Source: an uncultured Mucilaginibacter sp. (GTDB lineage Bacteria > Bacteroidota > Bacteroidia > Sphingobacteriales > Sphingobacteriaceae). From it: 27,763 bases of DNA. The notes below the pieces were generated by a model, which had not been told where the DNA came from, ran no database searches, and was given only the letters and a program-made list of their open reading frames with translations. Shown here piece after piece: positions 16,332 through 24,806 of this stretch (the stretch's first letter is position 1; each line of letters starts with the position of its first letter). Both the position numbers and the translations under genes were made by a program. The stretch lies in assembly GCF_946479965.1 (NCBI RefSeq), contig NZ_CAMLHX010000054.1, forward strand, positions 1 through 27,763, in the 5' to 3' direction.

Positions 16332-18809
16332 TTAATTTAATTCTGCCTTAGCTATGTCGGCTTTTATGGTCAGGTCAATCGGGTCATTCACCTTTTCGTT
16401 TAACAGGGCCAGCTCTATTACCTCGCGCATTTCTGTAACATAATGAAATTGCAGATCTTTAATGTAACCCTCCTTAATTTCAAGTATATCTTTCTGGTTT
16501 GATTTACAAAGGATGATCTCTTTAATATTAGCACGCTTGGCAGCTAAAATCTTTTCCTTAATACCACCAACAGGCAACACCCTGCCGCGTAGGGTAATCT
16601 CGCCTGTCATGGCCAAATGCGGTTTTATTTTGCGCTGAGTAAATGCCGATGTTAAAGCGGTAAGCATAGTTACACCTGCAGATGGACCATCTTTAGGTGT
16701 TGCCCCTGCCGGAACGTGCACATGCACATCCCATTGATCGAACAAGCGACCATCAATGTTAAATTTGCCCGCATGCGCCCTAAGGTAAGCCAAAGCAATA
16801 ACCGCCGACTCTTTCATTACATCGCCTAAACTACCGGTAAGGGTTAATTTGCCTTTACCGGGGCTTAAGCTGGCTTCTATAAATAAGATATCGCCGCCAA
16901 CGGCTGTCCAGGCCAGGCCGGTAACAACGCCGGCGTTATTATTGTGTTCGTAAAGGTCCTTGTCAAATATCGGCGCACCTAAAATGCGTTCCACGTCCTT
17001 TTTGCTTACGGTTGTGTTATAGTCTTCTTCCATAGCAATGCTTTTGGCTACGCCACGCACTACTGATCCTATCTTTTTCTCCAGTCCCCGCACACCCGAC
17101 TCGCGTGTATAATCCTCAACCAGTTTTTCTATAACATCGGGCTTAATTACAACATCTTTGGTTTTAAGGCCATGTGCTTCGCGTTGCTTAGGCAACAAGT
17201 GTTGCTTGGCAATCTCTATTTTTTCTTCAATGGTGTAACCATTCACTTCAATTACTTCCATCCTATCCAACAAGGCAGGCTGAATGCTGCTTAAAGAGTT
17301 GGCTGTGGCGATGAACATTACGTTCGACAGATCAAAATCCATCTCCACATAATGGTCGTAAAACGAGTTGTTTTGTTCAGGATCAAGCACCTCCAACAAA
17401 GCTGATGACGGATCGCCGCGGAAATCGCTGCCCACTTTATCTATCTCATCTAAAATAAACACAGGGTTAGCCGCGCCCGCCTTTTTTATAGACTGTATAA
17501 TACGGCCCGGCATAGCACCTATATAGGTTTTGCGGTGCCCGCGAATTTCGGCCTCATCGCGTATACCACCTAAGGCCATGCGCACATATTTACGGCCCAA
17601 AGCCTTGGCAATTGATTTACCCAACGATGTTTTACCAACCCCCGGAGGGCCAACCAAACAAAGTATAGGCGCTTTCATGTTATGTTTTAGCTTCAATACC
17701 GCTAAATATTCTATTATGCGTTGCTTTACCTTATCTAAACCAAAATGATCCTTATCCAACACTTTTTGGGCGCGTTTAAGATCAAAGTTGTCTTTAGTAA
17801 AATCGTTCCATGGCAGATCAAGTAAAAGCTCCAGGTAATTTATCTGTACTGAGTAATCGGCAGCAGCAGGGTTAGTGCGCGCCAGTTTCTCAACCTCTTT
17901 ATTAAAATGATCTTTAACTTCAACGTTCCATTTCTTTTTAGCAGCACGCTGGCGCAGGCTTTCTATCTCCAGATCAGGCGTATTACCACCCAACTCTTCC
18001 TGTATAGTTTTTAACTGCTGATTTAAAAAGTAATCGCGCTGCTGCTTATCCAGATCAACCCTCACACGTGTTTGGATCTGATTTTTCAGCTCCAGCATCT
18101 GCAACTCAGTTGTCAGGTGTTCTAACACCCTGTTGGCCAGGTCACGGCGGTTAGCGGTTTCAAGCAATTGCTGCTTGGCCGCCATATCGGCATTCATGTT
18201 TGACGATATGAAGTTGATAAGGAACGATGTGCTTTCAATATTGCGGATAGCTATCCCGGCCTCGCTGGGTATATTGGGAGACATCTGAATAATGTTCATC
18301 GCCATGTCTTTTATAGACGATATCATGGCTTTGTATTCGCGGTCCTCTTTTATCTTGGCATCCTTAAATGGCTCAATGGTGGCTTTAATATACGGCTCAG
18401 ACTGCACTTCTTCCTTTAAAAAGAAACGCTTCTTGCCCTGCAAAATAACCGTGGTGTTACCATCAGGCATTTGCAGCATTTTTATGATGAGTGCAACCGT
18501 GCCAACTTTGTTTAACTGGTCAAAGGTTGGGTCCTCAAAGGCAACATCTTTTTGCGCAACCACGCCTATCATGCGTTTGCCTTTATTGGCATCGCGTATC
18601 AGTTTGATTGATTTGTCCCTGCCAACAGTAATAGGTATTACCACACCCGGAAATAAAACTGTGTTGCGGAGAGGTAAAATAGATAATACATCAGGCACTT
18701 GTTCATTGTTCATTTCCTCTTCATCCTCAGATGACATGAGCGGAAAAAACTCAGAATCTTCATTTATAACGGGCATTGTATTCTTAAAATCAAACGGATC
18801 AAAACTCAT
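16332..18809 (-). CDS. lon: ATP-dependent endopeptidase La (Lon)
   Basis: Cytosolic hexameric AAA+ serine protease that degrades misfolded and regulatory proteins. The 825 residues comprise an N-terminal LAN substrate-binding domain (about 40-235, starting [19 protein letters not shown]), a coiled-coil linker (about 235-310), the AAA+ module with Walker [10 protein letters not shown] at 387-395 and Walker B FILDEIDK at 451-458, and the C-terminal protease domain with the Ser710 nucleophile in KDGPSAGV and Lys753 in GGIKEK, the same 43-residue spacing as E. coli Ser679/Lys722. An acidic stretch [10 protein letters not shown] precedes the LAN domain. The 358-nt upstream gap contains dyad symmetries that may hold its promoter. 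No CIRCE-type element is visible. Confidence 0.97.
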   Translation of the reverse strand: MSFDPFDFKNTMPVINEDSEFFPLMSSEDEEEMNNEQVPDVLSILPLRNTVLFPGVVIPITVGRDKSIKLIRDANKGKRMIGVVAQKDVAFEDPTFDQLNKVGTVALIIKMLQMPDGNTTVILQGKKRFFLKEEVQSEPYIKATIEPFKDAKIKEDREYKAMISSIKDMAMNIIQMSPNIPSEAGIAIRNIESTSFLINFISSNMNADMAAKQQLLETANRRDLANRVLEHLTTELQMLELKNQIQTRVRVDLDKQQRDYFLNQQLKTIQEELGGNTPDLEIESLRQRAAKKKWNVEVKDHFNKEVEKLARTNPAAADYSVQINYLELLLDLPWNDFTKDNFDLKRAQKVLDKDHFGLDKVKQRIIEYLAVLKLKHNMKAPILCLVGPPGVGKTSLGKSIAKALGRKYVRMALGGIRDEAEIRGHRKTYIGAMPGRIIQSIKKAGAANPVFILDEIDKVGSDFRGDPSSALLEVLDPEQNNSFYDHYVEMDFDLSNVMFIATANSLSSIQPALLDRMEVIEVNGYTIEEKIEIAKQHLLPKQREAHGLKTKDVVIKPDVIEKLVEDYTRESGVRGLEKKIGSVVRGVAKSIAMEEDYNTTVSKKDVERILGAPIFDKDLYEHNNNAGVVTGLAWTAVGGDILFIEASLSPGKGKLTLTGSLGDVMKESAVIALAYLRAHAGKFNIDGRLFDQWDVHVHVPAGATPKDGPSAGVTMLTALTSAFTQRKIKPHLAMTGEITLRGRVLPVGGIKEKILAAKRANIKEIILCKSNQKDILEIKEGYIKDLQFHYVTEMREVIELALLNEKVNDPIDLTIKADIAKAELN

Positions 18810-18914
18810 CAGGTACCTTTCTGTTAAACGTCATATTGTCAGCCTGCAAATGCAGAGTAACCGCCAAATATTGCTGACGCGTGCAATTAAATTATCACGA
18901 CGGTATGTTTCAAC

Positions 18915-18959
18915 TAATATGCCAAGATGTGGGAAGTTGTACCGAATAGTGGCATATTA
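18915..18959. repeat. 10-bp perfect inverted repeat upstream of lon
   Basis: TAATATGCCA at 18915-18924 and TGGCATATTA at 18950-18959, with a 25-nt spacer. It lies 106-150 nt upstream of the lon start. The wide spacing suits two half-sites for a dimeric regulator better than a terminator. Confidence 0.6.
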
Positions 18960-19068
18960 AATTGATTGTATGCAATTTACGAAAATGCAGCCCCACAATA
19001 ATTTATTTTAACGTAAAAGTTGAATACGAAAAAATGTCAGGCTTAAAATGTGGAAAACTCTTTGGTAA

Positions 19069-19127
19069 ATAAGCGGTTTATTTTAAATAAAATTGTTTCC
19101 GCTTATAATAATTTACACTATTATAAG
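19069..19127. repeat. two overlapping dyads upstream of the TPR gene
   Basis: Dyad 1: ATAAGCGG (19069-19076) with CCGCTTAT (19099-19106), enclosing the near-palindrome TTTATTTTAAATAAA. Dyad 2: CTTATAATA (19102-19110) with TATTATAAG (19119-19127), 8-nt spacer. They share CTTAT at 19102-19106, so in RNA the two stems exclude each other. The region ends 40 nt before the TPR start. Confidence 0.6.
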
Positions 19128-19167
19128 TTATTTGTATACTGTTATTTATACCACAGTTGATTTGTAA

Positions 19168-19797
19168 ATGAGGTTAACGGTAATTGCATCTTTTATTATC
19201 ATCTCTTCCATAGAGCATGCTGCGTCGCAAAACGCGTATGTTAAATTGGGGCAGCAGGCTTATATTGACGGTAATTTTAAAGCCGCCATAAAGCAATTGG
19301 AAAAAGGCTGCCTGATAGATTCTACCAATGCCAACGCCTTATGGATGCTGGGATATTCTTATTACCACAGCGATAATTTACCAAAATCAATAACTGCGTT
19401 TACCAGAGAGATAGCTATTGCGCCAACTGATGCGGCTGCTTATTACTACCGCGCCCTGGCTAAATATCGTTTAGGCAAAGGCAGCCAGTTACCTGCTGAT
19501 AAAGAAAAGCATTTAATGGGTTCTATCGTTGATTTCACCAAAGCTATTAACCTGAGTCCTACCGACACTAAAATTGCAAGTTTCTTTCAAAACAGGGCAA
19601 TAGCCTACCGCGATTACGGGATATTTAAGTTAGAAACTGCGTCCAAACCCTACGATAAAGCACGGGGCCTTAGCTCGCTAAAGGCAGCTATGAATGATCT
19701 GCAAAAGGTCTTAGATAACGATCCTACCCGTAATGATATAGCATCATTGTTTGATGTTACCAAAGAGAAGCTGGCAACCGCTACCGGCCACCATTAA
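19168..19797 (+). CDS. secreted tetratricopeptide-repeat protein
   Basis: A 209-residue protein with an N-terminal hydrophobic segment MRLTVIASFIIISSIEHAASQ that looks like a signal peptide with cleavage near AAS-Q, so periplasmic. At least three TPR units follow: about 22-55 (AYVKLGQQAYIDGNFKAAIK), 56-89 (ALWMLGYSYYHSDNLPKSIT) and 90-137 (AAYYYRALAKYRLGKG, with a longer inter-helix insert), and a degenerate fourth at about 138-190 (FFQNRAIAYRDYGIF). TPRs mediate protein-protein contacts; no enzymatic domain is present and the partner is unknown. It converges with the lipoprotein gene, and the two stops overlap in TTAATTAA. Confidence 0.8.
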   Translation: MRLTVIASFIIISSIEHAASQNAYVKLGQQAYIDGNFKAAIKQLEKGCLIDSTNANALWMLGYSYYHSDNLPKSITAFTREIAIAPTDAAAYYYRALAKYRLGKGSQLPADKEKHLMGSIVDFTKAINLSPTDTKIASFFQNRAIAYRDYGIFKLETASKPYDKARGLSSLKAAMNDLQKVLDNDPTRNDIASLFDVTKEKLATATGHH

Positions 19798-20348
19798 TTA
19801 AACTTTCCGGTTATTTTGTAAGTGTTGGCGCCCAGCAGCTTTACCTTCTGATATTTTTCAATTGTGTAAGCCGAATCGGGGAAATAATTAAGCGTTTCGC
19901 TGGTGTTATACAATGCGTTATTTACCTGGTTGTAGATAGATATTTGCCTCACAGTACCATCCGCCGCTTTGCAAATAACTATGCGCCGTGTTTTTACTTC
20001 CGGGCTTATTGCGGTGTAAATAACTGTCCCGTTGTCGCCCGACTTAGTATACCTTCCTTTCCATGCAGGCTTGTTAATATCCGATTCAATAAACAAACCG
20101 AACTCACTCTTCCAGTTACTTATTTTAACACTTTTACTTTCAGATGCTCCGTTATGTACAACGGTTTTGGTAACAGCTGGGTGTTGCTTTGTTAACAGCA
20201 CGATCTTCTTTTCAAAATAACCTTTAACATCAAAGTATTCTTTTACCGCGCCTTGTTTTAGGTTATCGGGTTTGCAGGAAGGGATGGAGAACGCTATCGT
20301 TACTACCCAAAGTATCTTAAAAATAGAATTGTTTAAGCACTGCTTCAT
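19794..20348 (-). CDS. putative lipoprotein, unknown function
   Basis: A 184-residue exported protein. The N-terminus KILWVVTIAFSIPSCKPDN has a hydrophobic core ending in a Ser-Cys lipobox-like site, so Cys25 would be lipid-modified. The remainder is beta-rich with paired motifs (YFDVKGYFEKKIVLLTKQHPAVTKTVVHNG, WKSEFGLFIESDINKPAWKGRYT, RRIVICKAADGTVRQISIYNQVNN), suggesting a small beta-sandwich or barrel-like fold. I do not recognise a named domain. A -7-like TATTTTAG lies 4 nt before the ATG. The converging TPR gene overlaps its stop; a bidirectional terminator lies upstream, between it and aguA. Confidence 0.75.
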   Translation of the reverse strand: MKQCLNNSIFKILWVVTIAFSIPSCKPDNLKQGAVKEYFDVKGYFEKKIVLLTKQHPAVTKTVVHNGASESKSVKISNWKSEFGLFIESDINKPAWKGRYTKSGDNGTVIYTAISPEVKTRRIVICKAADGTVRQISIYNQVNNALYNTSETLNYFPDSAYTIEKYQKVKLLGANTYKITGKFN

Positions 20349-20352
20349 GGCG

Positions 20353-20360
20353 CTAAAATA
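20353..20360 (-). promoter_or_regulatory. -7-like element of the lipoprotein gene
   Basis: Minus strand TATTTTAG, then CGCC and the ATG at 20348. This is the same TAnnTTAG-CGCC layout seen at cmk. No -33 box is evident. Confidence 0.35.
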
Positions 20361-20391
20361 TGGTTATTAAACGTATGATATTCTTTTCATT

Positions 20392-20434
20392 AACAAAAAT
20401 AGCGATGGGTTTCAAACCCATCGCTATTTTTGTT
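20392..20434 (-). terminator. bidirectional terminator downstream of aguA
   Basis: A perfect inverted repeat with 21-nt arms (20392-20412 and 20414-20434) around a single C. The core GC stem is AGCGATGGG with CCCATCGCT; the outer arms are AACAAAAAT and ATTTTTGTT, giving a T-run in either direction. It lies 15 nt past the aguA stop. On the other side it borders the upstream region of the lipoprotein gene. Confidence 0.93.
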
Positions 20435-20448
20435 GACAGACGATTACC

Positions 20449-22530
20449 TTATTTTATATTCGCCGGTGGTGTACTCATCATATAGCTCAGGTCCCTAACC
20501 GGGCGCTCAACCTCGTAAGGGATAGGCATACCGCTGAATGTTTGGAAATACAAAATGCTGGCATCTTTCCAAACCTGGGCATCGCGCACATGTATGCGCA
20601 GGCGACTTTGTACATTTTCAAAGCGTTCCTTATCAACAAATGGCTGCGCCATATCCCAAACCACCTGGAACTGCCTAACTTGCTTAACACCGGTATCGTA
20701 CTTAATGCAAAGCTCATCCCAAAGGGTGCGACCGCTTTTTAATTTATACGTCCATGGCACATGGTGAAACCATAATAAATATATCTCAGGGCAGCTTTCC
20801 AGCGTTCCGAAGGTTGTGTTAAGCGGCTCGTGATACTGACTAACGGCATCGGTACCTGTTTTAGTTCTGTTAAAACCTAAGCCTTGCTTATCAGCCTTAT
20901 GATAATACGGCGGTGTCCAGTCGGCACGTGTACGTGCCGGAGCATACCATGAACCCGGACCATAATGATCATATGAAGAAAACTGATGGTGCAAGCCAAG
21001 CGGCATCATGTAGTTAACCGCCGCCTCGCGGCTGTCCAGCATCATTTTTTTTACCGGGGCCAAAAATCCGGCATCCCAGTTTTTGGCGGCCATTGCTGCT
21101 TTACCTTCATCGGTAACCGGGGCAAATGTTAGTTTCAGCCATTCATCGGCAATTTGCGCACTGGTAAGGGTATTATCCCAGCCCAATCTGCCAAAAGCAT
21201 ACCAGTTGGCCGCCGCAAAGGGGTGAGCCGTCCAGTTACTGTCCAAGCCAATGTTTGATACACCTGCAATGGCTGTATATTTCTGCGGATAAATGCTGCC
21301 ATCCGTAACCTTGCCGACTGTGCTGCCCGCACCGGATTGGTAGGTATCGCTTTTTAGGCACTCTTCCCACATGGTTGATAAAAATACAAGGTGCTTGGCC
21401 TGACCCAAATATTCCTGCATTATTTGGAACTCGGCCATAACCGATGTTTTTTTCATCGCGCCAAACAGCGGACTAAATGGTTCGCGCGGTTGGAAATCAA
21501 CCGGTCCGTTTTTAACTTGTATTATAACGTTATCTCTAAACTGGCCGTCAAAAGGCAAAAATTCCTGAACAGCTTGTTTTGCCCTGTCCGGATCGTTAGG
21601 AGCGTACACAAAGGCGCGCCACATCACAATGCCGCCATATGGTTTAAGTGCGTCAGCCAGCATGTTTGCACCATCTACGTGGGTGCGTTTATAGTCCTGC
21701 GGACCGGGTTGGCCCTCGCTGTTCGCTTTTATCAAAAAGCCGCCAAAATCGGGTATCAAAGCATATATTTCTTTCGCTTTTGCCTGCCAGTATTTAATAA
21801 CTTCCGGATCAAGCGGATCAGCGGTTTTTAAACCACCCTGGCGTATAGGCGAAGCAAAGTTTGGAGCCATATATATCTTCATACCATATGGCCGCACAGC
21901 TGCTGCTATTGCAGCATACTTTTTAAGATAGGGAGCCGATAACATCATCGGCTGCGCGTTTACGTTATTGACAACAGCGCCGTTGATACCAATAGAAGCG
22001 TTTAAACGTGCGTAATCTTTCCAACGGCTTATATCACCGGCGTTTACGGTAACCGAATCTTTTTCATTACGCCAAAAAATTGACCTTCCGGCAAAGCCGT
22101 GCTCAATAGAACCTGTAGGGTTATCCCAATGGTTCAATATGCGGCGTTGGTAGGACGGGTTGGATAATATGTTATCCGTCGCTTCTCCGCTTGCCATTCT
22201 GCGCAACAGATCATAAGTACCATATAAAACACCGGCATCAGTATTAGCGGTAATTACCGTGCCTGTAATTTTAAAGCCATCTGCTTTTATGGCTTTATCA
22301 GCTTTAACCACCAGCTGTACGGTGGCGTTTGGTGCGCCTTGCCAAAATTTAGTCAGTTCTTCTTTCGCCACATCCAGCGTAGCCGACTTTTTGCCTGATA
22401 CAACAACCTTAACAGGTTTTGCCGGGCCTTTTCTTAACCACAGGTCGTAGCCATCTTCGGCATGTAAAGTATTGCCGCATAACACAGCAGTAACAATAAA
22501 AAGGAGTTTTATTAGTGATGTTTTCATCAT
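20449..22530 (-). CDS. aguA: alpha-glucuronidase, GH67
   Basis: Retains the full GH67 layout: an N-terminal beta domain, then a TIM barrel. Family members cleave (4-O-methyl)-glucuronic acid from the non-reducing end of xylo-oligosaccharides. With the start at 22530 (693 residues), MMKTSLIKLLFIVTAVLCG...LHAE is a signal peptide, so it is probably periplasmic; the in-frame ATG at 22611 is rejected because it buries this. Candidate catalytic residues are Glu272 (KANSEGQPGP), Asp345 (NGPVDFQPREP) and Glu373 (QIMQEYLGQ); the 73- and 28-residue spacings equal those I recall for Cellvibrio Glc67A (Glu292/Asp365/Glu393). It stands alone, without xylanase, SusCD or uronate genes nearby. The upstream gap has an array of small hairpins. 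Confidence 0.93.
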   Translation of the reverse strand: MMKTSLIKLLFIVTAVLCGNTLHAEDGYDLWLRKGPAKPVKVVVSGKKSATLDVAKEELTKFWQGAPNATVQLVVKADKAIKADGFKITGTVITANTDAGVLYGTYDLLRRMASGEATDNILSNPSYQRRILNHWDNPTGSIEHGFAGRSIFWRNEKDSVTVNAGDISRWKDYARLNASIGINGAVVNNVNAQPMMLSAPYLKKYAAIAAAVRPYGMKIYMAPNFASPIRQGGLKTADPLDPEVIKYWQAKAKEIYALIPDFGGFLIKANSEGQPGPQDYKRTHVDGANMLADALKPYGGIVMWRAFVYAPNDPDRAKQAVQEFLPFDGQFRDNVIIQVKNGPVDFQPREPFSPLFGAMKKTSVMAEFQIMQEYLGQAKHLVFLSTMWEECLKSDTYQSGAGSTVGKVTDGSIYPQKYTAIAGVSNIGLDSNWTAHPFAAANWYAFGRLGWDNTLTSAQIADEWLKLTFAPVTDEGKAAMAAKNWDAGFLAPVKKMMLDSREAAVNYMMPLGLHHQFSSYDHYGPGSWYAPARTRADWTPPYYHKADKQGLGFNRTKTGTDAVSQYHEPLNTTFGTLESCPEIYLLWFHHVPWTYKLKSGRTLWDELCIKYDTGVKQVRQFQVVWDMAQPFVDKERFENVQSRLRIHVRDAQVWKDASILYFQTFSGMPIPYEVERPVRDLSYMMSTPPANIK

Positions 22531-22918
22531 AAGTGGACTATTGGTTTGTATAAATATTATCGGGTTGATAATGCAGCTATAAAGCTGCGAAATACACTTG
22601 GCAAAACACAATTTATGGCGTTGATATACAAATCTTTTACGAAAACGAAGTAGTGGGGACTATTACTAGCTGCTGTCCGAACGTCTCCGACTTCGGACGA
22701 CTATGTTTGTAGTCTGCGACTACATTGGCAGGTTTTGTAACACTGTAGTCAGAGACTACATGCATACTAATCCGTAGTTGGAAACTACGGATAGCGGGTC
22801 CGATTTATAATTAACAGTGTTACTAATTGAGCTATCTTCGGTAAGTGATTACTGCCGAATCCCAATTATAATTAAAACAAATACCGGTTTTACCTATTTG
22901 TGATAACAAACGTTTAGA
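22531..22918. other. 388-nt divergent gap between aguA and the AI-2E gene
   Basis: No credible gene. It holds a small hairpin in the aguA leader (GCAGCT-ATAA-AGCTGC, 22573-22588), the cluster of short palindromes at 22675-22792, and another imperfect dyad at 22837-22859 (TTCGG...CCGAA with inner GTAA...TTAC). Promoters for both flanking genes must lie here, but I cannot place them. Confidence 0.6.
22675..22792. repeat. array of four short palindromes
   Basis: Four consecutive hairpins: GTCCGAA...TTCGGAC (22675-22698), TGTAGTC-TGC-GACTACA (22708-22724), TGTAGTC-AGA-GACTACA (22744-22760) and ATCCGTAGTT-GGA-AACTACGGAT (22770-22792). The last three share the core GTAGT-n-ACTAC with three-base central loops or near variants; two have identical 7-bp stems with different loops. 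This suggests a REP-like or other dispersed palindromic repeat family rather than terminators (no T-runs). Confidence 0.8.
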
Positions 22919-24052
22919 ATGGAATTAAAAACATTTACCAACCTGCCTTTTTACATAAAGCTGGCTTGTGTACTATTCAGCCTTATTGCTATTGGTTACC
23001 TCGTTATCATCGCTAAAGAAATACTTTCGCCAATCATATTTTCCTGCCTGTTCTCTATATTATTGTTACCGGTGGCTCAATTCTTTGAGTTTAAACTCCG
23101 GTTTTCGCGGAGCGCTGCGGCTATGGTAGCCGTATTATTGTTGCTGGCTTTTGTCGGAACGGTTATTTACGTGATCGGCTCTCAACTGGCAGATCTTGCC
23201 AAAGAATGGCCGGATTTTCAGGCACAGATCAAAAGATCGCTTTGGGATTTCAGGGGCTGGGTACAGGATAATTTCAATGTAACGCGGGGTAAGCAACTCC
23301 GGGTAGTAAATACCGCCACCAATAAAGTTTTATCGCCCGACACCGCGACAGTAGGCGCTACGGTTTTGTCTGTGTCTGGTATACTTTTGTTTCTGGTTTT
23401 TACATTTATTTATTCCTTTCTCTTCCTGTTATACCGCAGTTTGATCATGAAATTCCTGGAGTCGGTTTTTCTAAAGGAAAATAATGCAACGGTACATGCC
23501 ATTGTTGAACAGGTACAGTACATCATCCGCAAATATATCATCGGCATTTTGATACAAATGGCTATAATGGCCACGGTTATCGGTGTGGCTTTCTCGGTAA
23601 TGGGCGTTAAATACGCCATATTATTGGGGCTCCTGGCCGGCGTTTTCAACGTTGTACCGTACATTGGTATACTTACGGTATTGGTAATCAGCGCTATTGT
23701 GAGCCTGGGCACTTCGCCCGACAGCAGTCAGGCTGTCTGGGTAATGAGTACCGTGGTGATTATGCATTTAGTGGATAGTAATGTTGTATTACCACTTGTG
23801 GTGGGTTCTAAGGTGCGCATTAACGCGTTCATGACCATACTAGGCGTAGTAGTAGGAGAAATGATCTGGGGGATCCCGGGTATGTTCTTATCTATCCCGG
23901 TGATAGCTGTATTGAAAATAATATTTGACCAGGTGGAAAGCCTGCAGCCCTGGGGAATAATCCTGGGCGATGAAGAACGGAAACAAAACAAGCTCGCCAC
24001 GCGCTTAATGGTACGGAATAAAAAGATCAAAGTTAAAGAGGTTGCCGGCTAG
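22919..24052 (+). CDS. AI-2E family transporter (PerM/TqsA-like)
   Basis: A 377-residue inner-membrane protein of the AI-2E transporter superfamily. The typical hydrophobic layout is seen: two or three N-terminal helices (YIKLACVLFSLIAIGYLVII, LSPIIFSCLFSILLLPVAQF, AAAMVAVLLLLAFVGTVIYV), a soluble region about 95-145, then a C-terminal helix cluster with GILLFLVFTFIYSFLFLLY and the conserved GLLAGVFNVVPYIGILTVL, and DSNVVLPLVVGSKVRINAF followed by GEMIWGIPGMFLSIPVIAVLKIIFD. Known members export autoinducer-2 or act as Na+(Li+)/H+ antiporters, so the substrate here is not assignable. The cytoplasmic tail is basic. It is divergent from aguA. Confidence 0.9.
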   Translation: MELKTFTNLPFYIKLACVLFSLIAIGYLVIIAKEILSPIIFSCLFSILLLPVAQFFEFKLRFSRSAAAMVAVLLLLAFVGTVIYVIGSQLADLAKEWPDFQAQIKRSLWDFRGWVQDNFNVTRGKQLRVVNTATNKVLSPDTATVGATVLSVSGILLFLVFTFIYSFLFLLYRSLIMKFLESVFLKENNATVHAIVEQVQYIIRKYIIGILIQMAIMATVIGVAFSVMGVKYAILLGLLAGVFNVVPYIGILTVLVISAIVSLGTSPDSSQAVWVMSTVVIMHLVDSNVVLPLVVGSKVRINAFMTILGVVVGEMIWGIPGMFLSIPVIAVLKIIFDQVESLQPWGIILGDEERKQNKLATRLMVRNKKIKVKEVAG

Positions 24053-24159
24053 CCCAACGTCCGGGCTTATCGTTGATAAAATTCCATAGGTAAATTATAA
24101 GTTGCGCTACTGTTGGCGTTCCGCGCGCCAGCCGTTCTTGTGTCTTTATAACCAACAAC

Positions 24160-24198
24160 CCACCACTGGTCGAAGTCTATCAACTTCGACCAGTGTGG
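24160..24198. repeat. strong hairpin before the YeeE pair
   Basis: CACTGGTCGAAGT (24164-24176), loop CTATCA, ACTTCGACCAGTG (24183-24195): 13 bp perfect, extended by CCA/TGG across a one-base bulge. No T-run follows on either strand, so it is not a classic terminator. A further dyad AATCCC...GGGATT (24207-24230) lies between it and the yeeE start. Confidence 0.7.
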
Positions 24199-24245
24199 AG
24201 ATTGCAAATCCCCTATATTAGTACGGGATTGTAAATAAATAAAAC

Positions 24246-24806
24246 ATGCTTGAATTTCTAAAACACCCGTGGCCCTGGTATATATCCGGCATAGCAATTG
24301 CCGCTATAATGGTTGTGTTGTTGTATTTCGGAAAATCATTTGGGTTTTCGTCTAACCTTAAAACGTTATGCACCATAGCGGGTGCCGGCAAAAAAGTAAG
24401 CTTTTTTGATTTTGACTGGAAAACACAAAAATGGAACCTTCTATTTTTAACAGGTTCAATACTGGGAGGCATTATATCGGCAACCCTTTTAAAAAGCGAT
24501 GCTCCTCTGCAACTTTCCCCGGCTACAATAAATGACCTAAGCGCCATAGGGCTGCATTTTGACGGGCAGTTGAATCCGGAACAGTTATACGGAACGCACG
24601 CGCTATCAATAAAAAACGTGCTTTTACTATTAACGGGTGGTTTGCTGGTAGGCTTCGGCTCGCGTTATGCAGGGGGCTGCACTTCCGGCCACGCCATCAG
24701 CGGCTTATCAAACCTGCAACTACCATCGCTGTTGGCGGTTATTGGCTTTTTCGCAGGGGGCCTTATCATGACGCATTTACTTTTACCACTGATTTTTAAA
24801 ATATGA
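24246..24806 (+). CDS. YeeE/YedE family sulfur-transport protein, first half
   Basis: A 186-residue inner-membrane protein with about four to five helices. Thiosulfate-uptake (TsuA/YeeE) relatives have conserved cysteines on the transport path; here GSRYAGGCTSGHAISG at residues 138-153 carries Cys145 in the GGCTSGH motif. Helices include WYISGIAIAAIMVVLLYFG, LLFLTGSILGGIISATLL, VLLLLTGGLLVGFG and LLAVIGFFAGGLIMTHLLL. An extracytoplasmic-type loop at about 83-120 is polar. It overlaps the next gene by 4 nt (ATGA), so the two are translated together as halves of one YeeE-like transporter. Substrate (thiosulfate or another sulfur compound) is inferred from the family. Confidence 0.87.
   Translation: MLEFLKHPWPWYISGIAIAAIMVVLLYFGKSFGFSSNLKTLCTIAGAGKKVSFFDFDWKTQKWNLLFLTGSILGGIISATLLKSDAPLQLSPATINDLSAIGLHFDGQLNPEQLYGTHALSIKNVLLLLTGGLLVGFGSRYAGGCTSGHAISGLSNLQLPSLLAVIGFFAGGLIMTHLLLPLIFKI

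Larger units (their letters stand above)
18810..19167. other. 358-nt divergent gap between lon and the TPR gene
   Basis: AT-rich and without a credible open frame. It holds three dyads, listed separately (18915-18959, 19069-19106, 19102-19127), and the small palindrome CTGCA-AA-TGCAG near 18846. Both flanking genes must be driven from here. I see no exact TAnnTTTG element at a convenient distance from either start. Confidence 0.6.

Noticed and set aside
18292..18960. 222-codon open frame on the plus strand over the lon N-terminus
   Set aside because: It is the complement of a long, well-conserved lon reading frame, and its translation has no recognisable domain.
19049..19057. DnaA box (TGTGGAAAA) and possible oriC
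   Set aside because: A single site with one mismatch, no further boxes and no dnaA or dnaN nearby; chance is sufficient.
21391..21831. 146-codon open frame antisense to aguA
   Set aside because: It is a shadow of the GH67 coding frame; no start context or domain supports it.
22531..22611. 27-codon extension of alpha-glucuronidase
   Set aside because: It is Cys-rich, non-conserved in character, and hides the signal peptide beginning at 22530.
22675..22792. CRISPR array
   Set aside because: The repeats are short palindromes with 6-20 nt gaps and unequal sequence; there are no long identical repeats with uniform spacers and no cas genes.
24051..24067. Terminator of the AI-2E gene (AGCCC...GGGCT)
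   Set aside because: Only a 5-bp stem with a 7-nt loop and no T-run; too weak to call.
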